In this document: positions 23,660-32,494 of the stretch, in pieces
Layout of the letters: each line of letters begins with the position of its first letter
Numbering within the stretch: position 1 is the stretch's first letter
NCBI GenBank assembly: GCA_019694395.1
Contig: JAIBCC010000005.1
Span: 124,001 to 188,000, forward strand
DNA length: 64,000 bases
From: Pyrinomonadaceae bacterium
Lineage (GTDB): Bacteria > Acidobacteriota > Blastocatellia > Pyrinomonadales > Pyrinomonadaceae
Direction of reading: 5' to 3'
Program-made: the position numbers and the translations under genes
The notes under the pieces: model-generated
The model's input: only the letters and a program-made list of their open reading frames with translations
Databases searched by the model: none
What the model was told of the DNA's origin: nothing

Positions 23660-24970
23660 TTATTTCTTCGCTTTCGCCATAATTTCTTCAATTTCTTCAG
23701 CATGTTTCGGAACTTTAGCGGTTAGATTGACATTTCCGCTTTCCGTTACCAAAACATCATCTTCGATGCGAACTCCGATGCCACGAAATTTAGCAGGAGC
23801 GTCTTTATCATCGGGCGGAACATAGATTCCGGGTTCAACCGTTAAAACCATCCCTGCCTCGAACGGGCGTGAATGTTTGGCTTGTTGGTCGGTAAAATAC
23901 CGTCCGGCATCGTGAACATCCAAGCCGAGATAATGCCCGACACCGTGCATATAATATTTGAAATAGGCTTTTTTCTTGATTAGTTTTTTCGTATCGCCTT
24001 TGAGCAATCCGATTTTTTTCATTCCTTCGGTCAATAATTCGATGGATAATTCCTGACGTTGTTTGATGGTCGTGCCAACCTTTGTGGCTTCGCAGCAGGC
24101 GATTTGAACATCCAAAACCACATCGTAAATATCGCGTTGGGCTTGGGTAAATTTTCCGTTAACGGGAAAAGTTCGCGTAATGTCCGAAGCATAACCTTGA
24201 TATTCGCAGCCTGCATCAACCAACAATAAATCGCCGTCTTTGAGCGTCATATTGTTTTCGACATAGTGCAAAATCGTCGCATTATCACCGCCGCCGATGA
24301 TCGAATTATAAGCCGCACCACTTGCTCCTGACATTCGGAAATGATGCTCGATGATTGATTCTATTTCCGATTCGTTCATTCCCGGTTTGCAATTTTGCAT
24401 CGCCAAAACATGCGCTTCGGCGGCAATATCGCCCGCTTTTTGCATAAATGCTACTTCTTCCGTAGTTTTATGCAGACGCATTTCGCCGATAATCAAAGTC
24501 GGATCAATGATCGTGTGCGGCGGATATGCGGTTTTCAAACGGCGATAACGCTGGGTTGAAAGATATTGCAATAAAAGTTTATCCAACCACTCGTAACGCC
24601 CGAAACGATAATAAAGTTTGTCGTGTCCATCCAGCAATTTGCCGAATTCTTTGGCAAATTTTTCAATTGGCAATGTTTTATCCGCACCGTAATTTTTCTT
24701 CGCACCTTCTACGCCTTCACGTCTGCCGAACCACGTTTCCATTTCGGGATCGCGCGGACGCACAAAAAGCGTGTATGGATTTTTCTTGTTTCCCGGCGCA
24801 ATGACCGCAACCGCATCAGGTTCGGGGAATCCCGTTAGATAAAGAAAATCGTTGTCCTGACGAAACTTGTATTCGGTATCGTAGCTTCGTGTGACTTCGT
24901 GTGCCGCCGGAATAATTGCAACCGCATCTTTACCGATTGCGTCCATAAATTTTTTCAGTTGTGGTTTCAT
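23660..24970 (-). CDS. pepP: Xaa-Pro aminopeptidase (aminopeptidase P)
   Basis: A 436-residue M24B peptidase. The N-terminal creatinase-like domain (DNDFLYLTGFPEPDAVAVIAPG) precedes the pita-bread catalytic domain, which keeps all metal ligands: LLVDAGCEYQGYASDITRTF (two Asp), MHGVGHYLGLDVHD (His), LTVEPGIYVPP (Glu) and GIGVRIEDDVLVTE (Glu). It removes N-terminal residues preceding proline in the cytoplasm and requires manganese in the known enzymes. Length matches the family (about 440). It is separated from deoB by about 105 bp. It contrasts with the M24-like protein at 33436, which has lost these ligands. Confidence 0.95.
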   Translation of the reverse strand: MKPQLKKFMDAIGKDAVAIIPAAHEVTRSYDTEYKFRQDNDFLYLTGFPEPDAVAVIAPGNKKNPYTLFVRPRDPEMETWFGRREGVEGAKKNYGADKTLPIEKFAKEFGKLLDGHDKLYYRFGRYEWLDKLLLQYLSTQRYRRLKTAYPPHTIIDPTLIIGEMRLHKTTEEVAFMQKAGDIAAEAHVLAMQNCKPGMNESEIESIIEHHFRMSGASGAAYNSIIGGGDNATILHYVENNMTLKDGDLLLVDAGCEYQGYASDITRTFPVNGKFTQAQRDIYDVVLDVQIACCEATKVGTTIKQRQELSIELLTEGMKKIGLLKGDTKKLIKKKAYFKYYMHGVGHYLGLDVHDAGRYFTDQQAKHSRPFEAGMVLTVEPGIYVPPDDKDAPAKFRGIGVRIEDDVLVTESGNVNLTAKVPKHAEEIEEIMAKAKK

Positions 24971-25075
24971 AATTGTTTAAATAGATTTATTCACAGGGAT
25001 TTAGGAGATGAAATGGATGAAAACAAGTTAGTAATTTTTAAAAATATCCTAACTATCCCCTTTATCCCTGTGAGT

Positions 25076-26251
25076 TTAAATTTCGTTTAGAAAACTTACG
25101 CCATCCAATAACTTAACGCCGAAATTTTCAGCGATGGTTTGTCCGATGTCGGATAAAGACTGTCTCGTGCCTAAATTTACACCTTGTTTAGCATTTTTTC
25201 CGAACACAAGCAAGGGCGTGTATTCGCGTGTGTGGTCAGAACCTTTCTGAGTTGGATCGTTGCCGTGGTCGGCGGTAATTATCAATAAATCATCGTCGTT
25301 CATCGAATCATAGATTTCGGGCAAACGACTGTCAAAATGCTCCAGAGCTTTAGCGTAGCCTTCGACATCGCGGCGGTGTCCGTAAAGCATATCAAAATCA
25401 ACCAAATTGGTAAAAATCAAGCCTTTTGTATCATCGTTAAACGCTTGGATGGTAACATTTATCGTTTGCTCATTATTCTTTGCCGTCAATTCCTGCGTGA
25501 CTCCCATCGAATCGTAGATCGAAGCGACTTTACCGATGCAAACCACGTCCAAACCCTTTTCCGAAAGTTCAATTAATAAATTTTCTCGCGGCGGCGGAAC
25601 GGCATAATCGTGACGATTTTCGGTGCGTTTGAAATTTTCAGCATTTGCACCAATAAAAGGTCGCGCAATGACTCGTCCGACTTTGTCTTCGCCGTCCAGA
25701 ATTTTTCGCGCAATTTCGCACATTTCGTATAAACGGTCAATCGGCACAATTTCCTCGTGAGCAGCGATTTGAAAGACCGAATCCGCCGAAGTATAAACGA
25801 TCGGTTTGCCCGTTTTGAGATGTTCTTCGCCTAATTGTTTAATGATTTCGGTTCCCGATGCCGGAACATTTCCCAACACGCCCGGAACTCTGGATTGAGC
25901 CACAAATTCGTCAATAATTCGCGGCGGAAACCCTTCGGGAAAAGTCGGAAACGCTTTCTTGAGAATAATTCCAGCCATTTCCCAATGTCCGGTCGTGGTA
26001 TCTTTGCCATTGGATTTAAGTGTGCATTTGCCGTAATTTCCAATCAAATTTTCAATCGCGGGTAAATCTTGCAAAGGGCGGATGTTGCCCAATCCAAGCT
26101 GCTGCAAATTTGGCAAATTAACCTTGCGGCTTTTCAAAATATTTCCAATCGTATCGCTTCCCGCATCGCCCCAGCTCGCTGCGTCGGGCATTTCTCCGAT
26201 TCCAGCCGAATCTAAAACCATCAAACAAATTCGTCTAAACTTATTTTCCAT
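25076..26251 (-). CDS. deoB: phosphopentomutase
   Basis: A 391-residue protein of the alkaline-phosphatase superfamily. ICLMVLDSAGIGEMPDAASWGDAGSDTIGN carries the N-terminal metal-binding Asp residues, DTTTGHWEMAG provides the catalytic Thr region, TADHGNDPTQKGSDHTREYTPLLVFG is the C-terminal metal-binding DHG/H motif set. It interconverts ribose-1-phosphate and ribose-5-phosphate (and deoxy forms) in nucleoside salvage, cytoplasmic, with manganese. Length is typical. Housekeeping; no clear link to the pectin genes that start right after it. Confidence 0.95.
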   Translation of the reverse strand: MENKFRRICLMVLDSAGIGEMPDAASWGDAGSDTIGNILKSRKVNLPNLQQLGLGNIRPLQDLPAIENLIGNYGKCTLKSNGKDTTTGHWEMAGIILKKAFPTFPEGFPPRIIDEFVAQSRVPGVLGNVPASGTEIIKQLGEEHLKTGKPIVYTSADSVFQIAAHEEIVPIDRLYEMCEIARKILDGEDKVGRVIARPFIGANAENFKRTENRHDYAVPPPRENLLIELSEKGLDVVCIGKVASIYDSMGVTQELTAKNNEQTINVTIQAFNDDTKGLIFTNLVDFDMLYGHRRDVEGYAKALEHFDSRLPEIYDSMNDDDLLIITADHGNDPTQKGSDHTREYTPLLVFGKNAKQGVNLGTRQSLSDIGQTIAENFGVKLLDGVSFLNEI

Positions 26252-26371
26252 AAGTTAAACTTTAGCGCATTTGGAACTGAAATTAGAAATATAGTTTGAA
26301 AAAATAAAGGAAAAAGCAGTGAATAAAAATTCTACTGCTTTCTTTTCGTCTAAATTTGGAATAAATGGTGT

Positions 26372-27997
26372 TTACTCAACGTGAAACCAATCTAAATCAA
26401 CCGTTCCGTGATCGTTAAATTTTCCGTTATGGACAAAGAAAAATCCAACCTTTGCGCCGATCCATTTGCCTTCGCGGGCTTTGAAAGGAACGCCGACATT
26501 TGTAAATGATTTGTTGTCGGTGCTAAAGCTGAAGTTGCACATCGCGTCTTTGGCAACTTTAACGCGCAGATAAAAAGTTTTTTCGTTGAGCGCGAACGGG
26601 ACATTCTCGGTTTCGGCATTGCCTTTGTCGGCATCCCGCGCCCCCGCCTGAGCAACATAAAGTTTGCCGCCTTTATAAGTTACGCCAATGTAGGAATAAT
26701 CCAATCCCATCACGACCAAACCGAACTTTTCACCTTCAAAGCGCGGTTCAAAAGTGGCTTTGGTCGTCACGGTAAATTCTTCGGCGGGAAATTTTTGCTG
26801 TAAAAGATTCGGCACATCCCAGAGGCTTTTGTAGTTATCTGGAAGCTGAACGGAATTTAATCGCAGAACACCTTTTGCCGGAAAAGGCAACGCCCAACCC
26901 GTTTGATAATTGGCGTGCCATTGCCATTGCAAACCGATTTTGTTGTCATTAAATTCATCCGATTCAACCGGCGTTTCTTTCGGATAAGTTTTGCCGACAT
27001 TCGGTTTTTTATAGGTCAAAACAGGTTCACCGTTATTTCCCATGACCGGAAAATCATCAACCCATTTCATTGGCTGGAGATGGACGATGCGACCATACGC
27101 GCCTTTGTCCTGAAAATGTAAAAACCAATCTTCGCCCGTTTGGGTTGTCACCCACGCGCCCTGATGCGGTCCGTTGGTCGTGCTCTTGCCTTGTGCTAAA
27201 GCGATTTTTTCTTCCCACGGACCATAAATATTTTTTGAACGGAGAATTAACTGCCAGCCTGTGGGAACGCCTCCGGCGGGAGCAAAAATGTAGTAATAAC
27301 CGTTACGTTTGTATAGCTTAGGACCTTCGATGGTCGGATGTTTGTCGTGTCCGTCAAAAACCAACACGCCGTCATCCAGCAATTTTGTGCCGTCGGGACT
27401 CATTTGACTAACCATCAAAACGCTTTTGAATCCGGCGCGGCTTCCCGCAAAGGCTGAAACCAAATAGGCTTTGCCGTCATCATCCCATAACGGACACGGA
27501 TCAATCAGACCTTTTCCTGCTTTGACCAAAACTGGTTTTTCCCATTCGCCCGCCGGATTTTTGGTTTTGGTCATGTAAATTCCGTAATCAGGGTCGGGAT
27601 AGAAAATGTAAAATTCGTTGTTGTGATAACGAATCGCCGGAGCCCAAACGCCATTGCCGTGCTGCGGTTTGGCAAAAACTTCGGCAGGTTCCTGTTGGCG
27701 AAAAACGTAATTGATAATTTGCCAATTGACCAAATCTTTGGAATGCAAAATCGGTAATCCCGGCACATCCGAAAAGCTAGAAGCCGTCAGATAAAAGTCA
27801 TCGCCAACCCGAATCGCATCAGGATCGGAATAATCGGCATGAAGAATCGGATTTTTATAAGTTCCATCGCCATTGTCCGCCACCCACACTTTGGAAACAT
27901 ATTGACCGTAAAGCAGTGAGCAGTGAGCAGTGAGCAGTGAGCAGAAAAGAAAAAATATTGAGTTGATAATTTTGCCTTTTACCTTTTTACTTTTCAC
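26372..27997 (-). CDS. GH43 family glycosidase (beta-xylosidase/arabinosidase type), secreted
   Basis: About 541 residues. Five-bladed propeller motifs of GH43: NPILHADYSDPDAIRVGDDFY (catalytic base Asp), GVWAPAIRYHNNEFYIFY, LIDPCPLWDDDGKAYLV (pKa-modulating Asp) and TIEGPKLYKRNGYYYIF (acid Glu). A C-terminal beta-sandwich (about 350-540) as in GH43 xylosidases follows. The GTG at 27995-27997 is chosen: it lies one base after the KduD stop, has AAGG upstream, and gives a signal peptide MKSKKVKGK + IINSIFFLFCSLLTAHC. Residues about 2-9 and 19-29 are encoded by intergenic-type repeats. It probably trims arabinose or xylose side chains of pectin. Last gene of the uxaA operon. Confidence 0.88.
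   Translation of the reverse strand: MKSKKVKGKIINSIFFLFCSLLTAHCSLLYGQYVSKVWVADNGDGTYKNPILHADYSDPDAIRVGDDFYLTASSFSDVPGLPILHSKDLVNWQIINYVFRQQEPAEVFAKPQHGNGVWAPAIRYHNNEFYIFYPDPDYGIYMTKTKNPAGEWEKPVLVKAGKGLIDPCPLWDDDGKAYLVSAFAGSRAGFKSVLMVSQMSPDGTKLLDDGVLVFDGHDKHPTIEGPKLYKRNGYYYIFAPAGGVPTGWQLILRSKNIYGPWEEKIALAQGKSTTNGPHQGAWVTTQTGEDWFLHFQDKGAYGRIVHLQPMKWVDDFPVMGNNGEPVLTYKKPNVGKTYPKETPVESDEFNDNKIGLQWQWHANYQTGWALPFPAKGVLRLNSVQLPDNYKSLWDVPNLLQQKFPAEEFTVTTKATFEPRFEGEKFGLVVMGLDYSYIGVTYKGGKLYVAQAGARDADKGNAETENVPFALNEKTFYLRVKVAKDAMCNFSFSTDNKSFTNVGVPFKAREGKWIGAKVGFFFVHNGKFNDHGTVDLDWFHVE
27913..27944 (+). repeat. heptamer tandem repeat (GCAGTGA) inside the GH43 signal-peptide coding region
   Basis: Four full GCAGTGA units plus GCAG. 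Read on the minus strand it is a TGCTCAC repeat, and because 7 is not a multiple of 3 it encodes a 7-residue periodic peptide (CSLLTAH) that forms the hydrophobic core of the signal peptide. Confidence 0.85.
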
Positions 27998-27998
27998 T

Positions 27999-28763
27999 TT
28001 ACCTTCCCATCCAACCGCCGTCAACGGTTAAAATATGACCTTGCAGATAATTAGCGGCATCCGAACTAAGAAAAACTGCTGCACCCGCTAAATCTTCCGG
28101 ATTGCCCCAGCGAGCCGCCGGAATTCGTTCTAAAATCTGCCGATTGCGTGTTTCGTCGGCTTGCAATGCCGCCGTGTTATTGGTCGCAATATAACCCGGA
28201 GCAATGGCATTGACATTGATATTATTTTTCGCCCATTCGTTGGCAAGTGCTTTGGTCAAACCTGCCACGCCCGATTTTGAAGCGGTGTAAGCGGGAACGG
28301 TAATTCCGCCTTGAAAAGAAAGAAGCGAGGCAATATTGACGATCTTTCCGCCGCCTTGTTCAATCATTTGCCGAGCCGCCGCTTGCGAAAGGCGAAAGAC
28401 CGAGGAAAGATTGACTTCCAACACAAATTCCCAATCTTCTTCGCTAAAATCTACGGCGGGCGAACGTCGAATAGTTCCGGCGTTGTTAATCAAAATATCA
28501 ATTCGCCCGAATTTTTCAATAATTTCGGCAATCAATTTGGCAGGAACTGCTTTATCGGACATATCGCCCGCAGCTTCGGCTGATTTTTTGCCGAGTTTTT
28601 CGATCATTGCCACGGTTTCGCTTGCTCCGCCTGCTTTACTGGCGTGGCAAATCACGTCTCCACCTGCTTCGGCTAAACCAATGGCAATCGCCTGACCGAT
28701 TCCCGAAGATGAACCTGTCACAAACGCAACTTTTCCGTCTAATTTGAATTTATCGAGTATCAT
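27999..28763 (-). CDS. kduD: 2-dehydro-3-deoxy-D-gluconate 5-dehydrogenase-type SDR
   Basis: About 254 residues from ATG 28763 (a GTG nine codons upstream lies inside the CACAGAG repeat and is rejected). Classical SDR: TGSSSGIG cofactor loop, DILINNAG, catalytic YTASK near residue 156, and the C-terminal YLQGHILTVDGGWMGR typical of KduD and gluconate 5-dehydrogenases. KduD reduces 2,5-diketo-3-deoxygluconate to 2-keto-3-deoxygluconate with NADH in pectin breakdown. Context (IolB/KduI-like isomerase directly upstream, UxaA before that) supports this. Gluconate 5-dehydrogenase is the main alternative. Confidence 0.85.
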   Translation of the reverse strand: MILDKFKLDGKVAFVTGSSSGIGQAIAIGLAEAGGDVICHASKAGGASETVAMIEKLGKKSAEAAGDMSDKAVPAKLIAEIIEKFGRIDILINNAGTIRRSPAVDFSEEDWEFVLEVNLSSVFRLSQAAARQMIEQGGGKIVNIASLLSFQGGITVPAYTASKSGVAGLTKALANEWAKNNINVNAIAPGYIATNNTAALQADETRNRQILERIPAARWGNPEDLAGAAVFLSSDAANYLQGHILTVDGGWMGR

Positions 28764-28775
28764 TAAAATATTTAA

Positions 28776-28850
28776 CCACAGAGAACACAAAGAACACAGA
28801 GAAAAATATTTACATTTTTGAATACTCTGTGAACTCTGTGAGCTCTGTGG
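28776..28850. repeat. inverted CACAGAG element, copy 1
   Basis: CCACAGAGAACACAAAGAAC at 28776 onward faces CTCTGTGAACTCTGTGAG and CTCTGTGG at 28825-28850. It fills the gap between kduD and the isomerase gene. Two further copies lie at 29695-29802 and 58592-58712. Confidence 0.75.
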
Positions 28851-28858
28851 TGAAAACT

Positions 28859-29683
28859 TTACTTTCTGGATGCTTCCAGACCTGAACCGTTTTCTGCAAA
28901 TTCGGGCTGGACGTTGACCACGCCGAATTGTCTGTCAATGCCTTCACGATTTGCCGCCATCATCCATAAAAAGTTGATGCTGCCGTTCGGACAAGCGACA
29001 TTCGGATGATAACCTTTCGGCATTAAAACCACATCGCCTTCGTGGACGATCTGGGCAAGCTCAGGTTTGTGCAAATCGGTGTAAACAAGCTGAATTCCGA
29101 AATTCGGAGCAGGCATATCAATATACAAATACGCCTCCTCCAGCATCGAAGCGTGTTCGTGCGGCGGATACGAAGTCCAATGTCCTTCTTTGCTAAAAGT
29201 TACGCCTGCAAGAATTCTTCCTGCCTCAACGTTTTTACCAAAAAGTATATTTAAGTTTCGGCTGGTAGTAGGACCACCTGTATCAAATGAAAGCGAACCG
29301 TTTTTCTTAACTTCGGCAAAAGAAATATATTGCAGCGGATATTGATTTTCTACTTCGGCGGAAATTTCGGCTAAATCGCATTCACCCGTGACTTCGATTT
29401 TGGAATCACGCGGAATGTAAAGCGCATCGTATTGATTTAGGGTAAAAGTTTGGTCGTGAGTCGAAACGGCGGCAGTTCCTTTCAAACAAACCAATCCGGT
29501 TTCGTGCGTTTCGTTTTCAAACGAAAGACTTTCGCCGGCATCCAAAATAATTCTGCCGTAATGCAAAAAGTTTGATGCGGTGTTCTGCGGCGTTACGGAA
29601 ATATTTCTGCCTTTTTTCTTGTCCGTTCCCAGAACAACACAAGTTTCAGGCGTAATCTCTTTTAATTTGACTGCTTCACTCAT
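28859..29683 (-). CDS. KduI/IolB-family sugar isomerase
   Basis: A 274-residue bicupin of the KduI/IolB superfamily. The C-terminal cupin reads GHWTSYPPHEHASMLEEAYLY, then HEGDVVLMPKGYHP, providing a His-x-His, a Glu and a further His as zinc ligands. These are closer to IolB (5-deoxyglucuronate isomerase: SSYPPHKHD, GDVVLVPRGYHP) than to E. coli KduI. In this operon, between UxaA and KduD, it most likely does the KduI step: 5-keto-4-deoxyuronate to 2,5-diketo-3-deoxygluconate. No myo-inositol genes are nearby to support an IolB role. The reaction is an inference from neighbours. Confidence 0.8.
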   Translation of the reverse strand: MSEAVKLKEITPETCVVLGTDKKKGRNISVTPQNTASNFLHYGRIILDAGESLSFENETHETGLVCLKGTAAVSTHDQTFTLNQYDALYIPRDSKIEVTGECDLAEISAEVENQYPLQYISFAEVKKNGSLSFDTGGPTTSRNLNILFGKNVEAGRILAGVTFSKEGHWTSYPPHEHASMLEEAYLYIDMPAPNFGIQLVYTDLHKPELAQIVHEGDVVLMPKGYHPNVACPNGSINFLWMMAANREGIDRQFGVVNVQPEFAENGSGLEASRK

Positions 29684-29694
29684 AATTTAATTTT

Positions 29695-29802
29695 GCCACA
29701 GAGAACACAGAGTTCACTGAGAAACTTTAAAGAAAGATAAGAAATTATTGAATTATTTTTTTCAATGTTTTCTATCTCTGAGTTCTCTGTGCACTCTGTG
29801 GC
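29695..29802. repeat. inverted CACAGAG element, copy 2
   Basis: GCCACAGAGAACACAGAG at 29695 onward faces TCTCTGAGTTCTCTGTG and CACTCTGTGGC ending at 29802, about 108 bp in total. The right arm ends a few bases beyond the uxaA stop codon. Confidence 0.75.
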
Positions 29803-29809
29803 TAATTCT

Positions 29810-31384
29810 TTATAAACTAACCGTTTGCTCTGCCCAGAATTGAAATTCCCGGTGTCGGTGAATTTCGGCTTTGGCTTTAATTTCTCCGCTGGCGACCTGG
29901 CGAATATGTTCAAAAAGTCTGGTTCCAACTTCTTTGATCGTCTCAGTTCCGTCAATTACAGTTCCGGCGTTGACATCAATATCGCCTGACATTCTTTCAA
30001 AAGTTGCCGTGTTTGAACTCAATTTTATGACCGGAACGATAGCATTTCCGATGGTTGTTCCGCGTCCGGTGGTGAAAACGATAACTGTTGCTCCAGAGGC
30101 AACTAAGCCGGGAGTTGATTCCTGATCGTAGCCGGGACCTTGCATCAGATTTACGCCTTTTTCGGTCGGAGTTTCGGCATAACCGATTACGCCTTCGACG
30201 CGGGTTGTTCCGGCTTTGGACATTGCCCCAAGCGATTTGATTGTAATATTCAGCAAGCCGCCTTTGATGTTGCCGGGACTTGGATTTTCGTTCAAAACCG
30301 CACCGAATTTTGAAGCATAATCTTTATACCAATCAATCGTTTCGTAAACCTTGCGACCTGTTTCGGCATCTTTCGCCCGATTCGCCACGATGTGTTCCGC
30401 ACCGCAAAACTCAGGAATTTCGGTGATGAGAACTGTTCCTTTTGAGCGAACCAATAAATCGGAGGTGTAGCCCAAGCTCGGATTGCAGGAAATTCCCGAA
30501 AAACCGTCAGAACCGCCGCATTTGACACCTAAAACCAATTCACTGATCGGAAAAGTCTCACGTTTTGCTTCGTTCAAAATCGGGAGCATTTCCTGAACAT
30601 ATTTCATTCCCAACTCAACGGCTTTTTCCGTTCCGCCGACTTCCTGGATACCGATTTTATAGACTGGTTTCTGAAATTCTTTTTCGCGTTTGAGCAAATA
30701 TTTTTCGACGAATTGTAGATTGGTTTTCTCACAGCCCAAATCCATCAAAATTACGCCGCCGACGTTTGGATGATCGGCATAATTCGATAAAGTTCGGAGC
30801 ATTATGTCCAAATTTGTTCCGTCCTGACAGCCGCAGCCTTTGTTATGCGGAATTGCAACTACGCCGTCAACATTCGGAAAAAGCTCTCGTTTGTAATGCA
30901 AAAATTCCGACATCATCGCAATTTGCGAGGCTTCGTGCGAAGCACACATCGAAGTCGGGACAATCAAAACAAAATTACGGGTTCCGATTCGTCCATCGGC
31001 GCGTTTAAATCCTTCAAAAGTTGGAATTTCCGCGAAATATTCAGGAGCAGGCGTGTGCAAATCTTCAGGCAAATCACGAACAATCGGCACATCGTTAGAC
31101 ATATTGTCGTGGGTGATCCATTCCCCTTTGGTAATTCCTAAACTCGTCCCAATCGGCTGACCATATTGCAAAACAAATTCTCCCGCCGGAATTTCGCGGG
31201 TCGCAAAACGATGTCCGAGCGGAACTTCGGTCTGTAACGTGACAATGTGTTTATCGGGCAAAACAACCGATAAATCTTTGCTGGTCTTTGCTTTAACAAC
31301 TGCGACATTATCTTTCGGATTGACAATAATTGCATAGTTACCAATCGGAGAAGCAGTTTGTGTAATTGTTTCGGAAATAAGCAT
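29810..31384 (-). CDS. uxaA: altronate dehydratase
   Basis: A 524-residue protein with the complete UxaA layout. An N-terminal SAF domain (about 1-100: AIIVNPKDNVAVV, EVPLGHRFATREIPAGEFVLQYGQPIG) joins the large catalytic domain: GFKRADGRIGTRNFVLIVPTSMCAS, PHNKGCGCQDG, LVLGVKCGGSDGFSGISCNPSLGY and VVFTTGRGTTIGNA-like segments. It dehydrates D-altronate to 2-keto-3-deoxygluconate with an iron or manganese ion in the cytoplasm. It is 12 bp downstream of the NagB/6PGL-like gene and upstream of kduI-like and kduD. Together with KdgK and Eda encoded on the other arm it completes the lower galacturonate pathway. UxaB and UxaC are not visible in this window. Confidence 0.93.
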   Translation of the reverse strand: MLISETITQTASPIGNYAIIVNPKDNVAVVKAKTSKDLSVVLPDKHIVTLQTEVPLGHRFATREIPAGEFVLQYGQPIGTSLGITKGEWITHDNMSNDVPIVRDLPEDLHTPAPEYFAEIPTFEGFKRADGRIGTRNFVLIVPTSMCASHEASQIAMMSEFLHYKRELFPNVDGVVAIPHNKGCGCQDGTNLDIMLRTLSNYADHPNVGGVILMDLGCEKTNLQFVEKYLLKREKEFQKPVYKIGIQEVGGTEKAVELGMKYVQEMLPILNEAKRETFPISELVLGVKCGGSDGFSGISCNPSLGYTSDLLVRSKGTVLITEIPEFCGAEHIVANRAKDAETGRKVYETIDWYKDYASKFGAVLNENPSPGNIKGGLLNITIKSLGAMSKAGTTRVEGVIGYAETPTEKGVNLMQGPGYDQESTPGLVASGATVIVFTTGRGTTIGNAIVPVIKLSSNTATFERMSGDIDVNAGTVIDGTETIKEVGTRLFEHIRQVASGEIKAKAEIHRHREFQFWAEQTVSL

Positions 31385-31395
31385 TTATCTTTCTA

Positions 31396-32322
31396 CTAAC
31401 CTAACACATCAGGCAAAATTAAAGTTCTGGAATTTGGATGAAGACGAATCAATAAACCGGGATTTTCGTCAATTTGGTTTGCCAATTCGGTTTTATCGCC
31501 GCTCAATTTAGTTTCGATTACTTTTTTGAAGCTGGCAACTTTTGCCGGAGCGGTCGAAGCATCAACGATTGACTGCACCACCCTTTTCGCCGTCAAAATA
31601 GCCAACGGAGCGAGCGTCAAAATGAATTTAGCATTGCGGCATTCGGCTTCGTCGCCTTCTTTTGCCTCCGTTCCGCCCGCTTTGAATTTGGAAATGTGAT
31701 GTTCCAAAATACTTTCGGAAATCGGAATGACCCCGACATAATCGTTCAAAGATGCACCGGAATGCGGTTTGATGTAGCACAAATGCGAATTTGCTTCGGG
31801 TTCGGGACCGTGACCGAGAAAGAAAATGTCAATTCCGCCAAGCGATTCGATTTTCTCGACATAACGAACCATATCGGCTTCCAAATCGTTCGATTCGGTC
31901 TGCATCGGAGTAAAACTTTTTATCTTTTTAAAGAAATCTTCGCCCAGCAATCTTTCAAAATCGCGGACAAAACTGAACGAATTATTCATCCGCATCGGAG
32001 CAAGCGCGTCCTGTGTAAAAACGTGAAGCCTGTCAAGCAGATCATCAATTTCATTAGTTTTTGCCAAGCTGCCGAGTTTTTTATGGAGAGCCTGTGCGCC
32101 GCGTCCGCCAAGCAGAACAAAAACAATATCGCCTTCTTTCTGACGGGCAATGTCCTGTAATTCTTCAAACATTGCATTGCCGACCGCTTCTTCGTTAGCT
32201 AAAACCTCATATTCCAGCGAGTGCGGTTGAAAGCGCGAAAAAGCATCGCTTTCCGACACTCCAAGCCAAGTGTTTTTACCAATTTCGTGACGAGTCAGTT
32301 CTTTGAGTTTTGGAACAGCCAT
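31396..32322 (-). CDS. NagB/6-phosphogluconolactonase-superfamily protein in the uronate operon
   Basis: A 308-residue protein. It shows the NagB/6PGL fold order: IVFVLLGGRGAQALHKKLGSLA (phosphate loop region), LHVFTQDALAPMRMNNSFSFVRDFERLL (DE-x-SN-like region, here QD), GIDIFFLGHGPEPEANSHLCYI (the G-x-G-x-D-G-H segment, rearranged), FILTLAPLAILTAKRVV, and a closing LLIRLHPNSRTLILPD. The canonical catalytic Asp-Glu and GxDGH motifs are altered, so glucosamine-6-phosphate deaminase activity is unlikely. It is the first gene of the uxaA operon, with a GntR-like operator 29 bp upstream. It may be a lactonase or isomerase acting on a uronate intermediate. This is an inference; the function is not established. 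Confidence 0.75.
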   Translation of the reverse strand: MAVPKLKELTRHEIGKNTWLGVSESDAFSRFQPHSLEYEVLANEEAVGNAMFEELQDIARQKEGDIVFVLLGGRGAQALHKKLGSLAKTNEIDDLLDRLHVFTQDALAPMRMNNSFSFVRDFERLLGEDFFKKIKSFTPMQTESNDLEADMVRYVEKIESLGGIDIFFLGHGPEPEANSHLCYIKPHSGASLNDYVGVIPISESILEHHISKFKAGGTEAKEGDEAECRNAKFILTLAPLAILTAKRVVQSIVDASTAPAKVASFKKVIETKLSGDKTELANQIDENPGLLIRLHPNSRTLILPDVLG

Positions 32323-32350
32323 TTAAATTTTCTCACTTTGTTTTTTCAGA

Positions 32351-32366
32351 AATGGTTTTACCAATT
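32351..32366. promoter_or_regulatory. GntR/UxuR-like operator O1
   Basis: AATGGTTTTACCAATT: TGGT-N3-ACCA palindrome close to the UxuR/ExuR-type consensus (AAATTGGTATACCAATTT). It is 29 bp upstream of the NagB-like start codon. Almost identical to O3 at 48631-48646. Confidence 0.6.
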
Positions 32367-32460
32367 ACAAATTAAGTTATAGTTTTAGCATATCGGCAAA
32401 AATAATACAAGCCTAAAATGTTTTAGGGAAACACAAAGCAATTTAGCGATTTAACTTTAC

Positions 32461-32490
32461 TTGACAAGCAAAACTTTTTAGTGTTATAAA
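32461..32490 (+). promoter_or_regulatory. sigma70-like promoter of the SDR operon
   Basis: TTGACA (32461-32466) and TATAAA (32485-32490) are spaced 18 bp apart. The operator O2 starts 5 bp downstream of the -10, so a bound repressor would cover the start of transcription. Confidence 0.65.
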
Positions 32491-32494
32491 ACTC

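Noticed and set aside
27913-27944. CRISPR array
   Set aside because: Direct 7-bp tandem units without spacers; no cas genes in the window.
29680-29955. 91-residue open frame overlapping the end of uxaA
   Set aside because: It runs through the CACAGAG repeat and the uxaA coding region in another frame, with no family signature.
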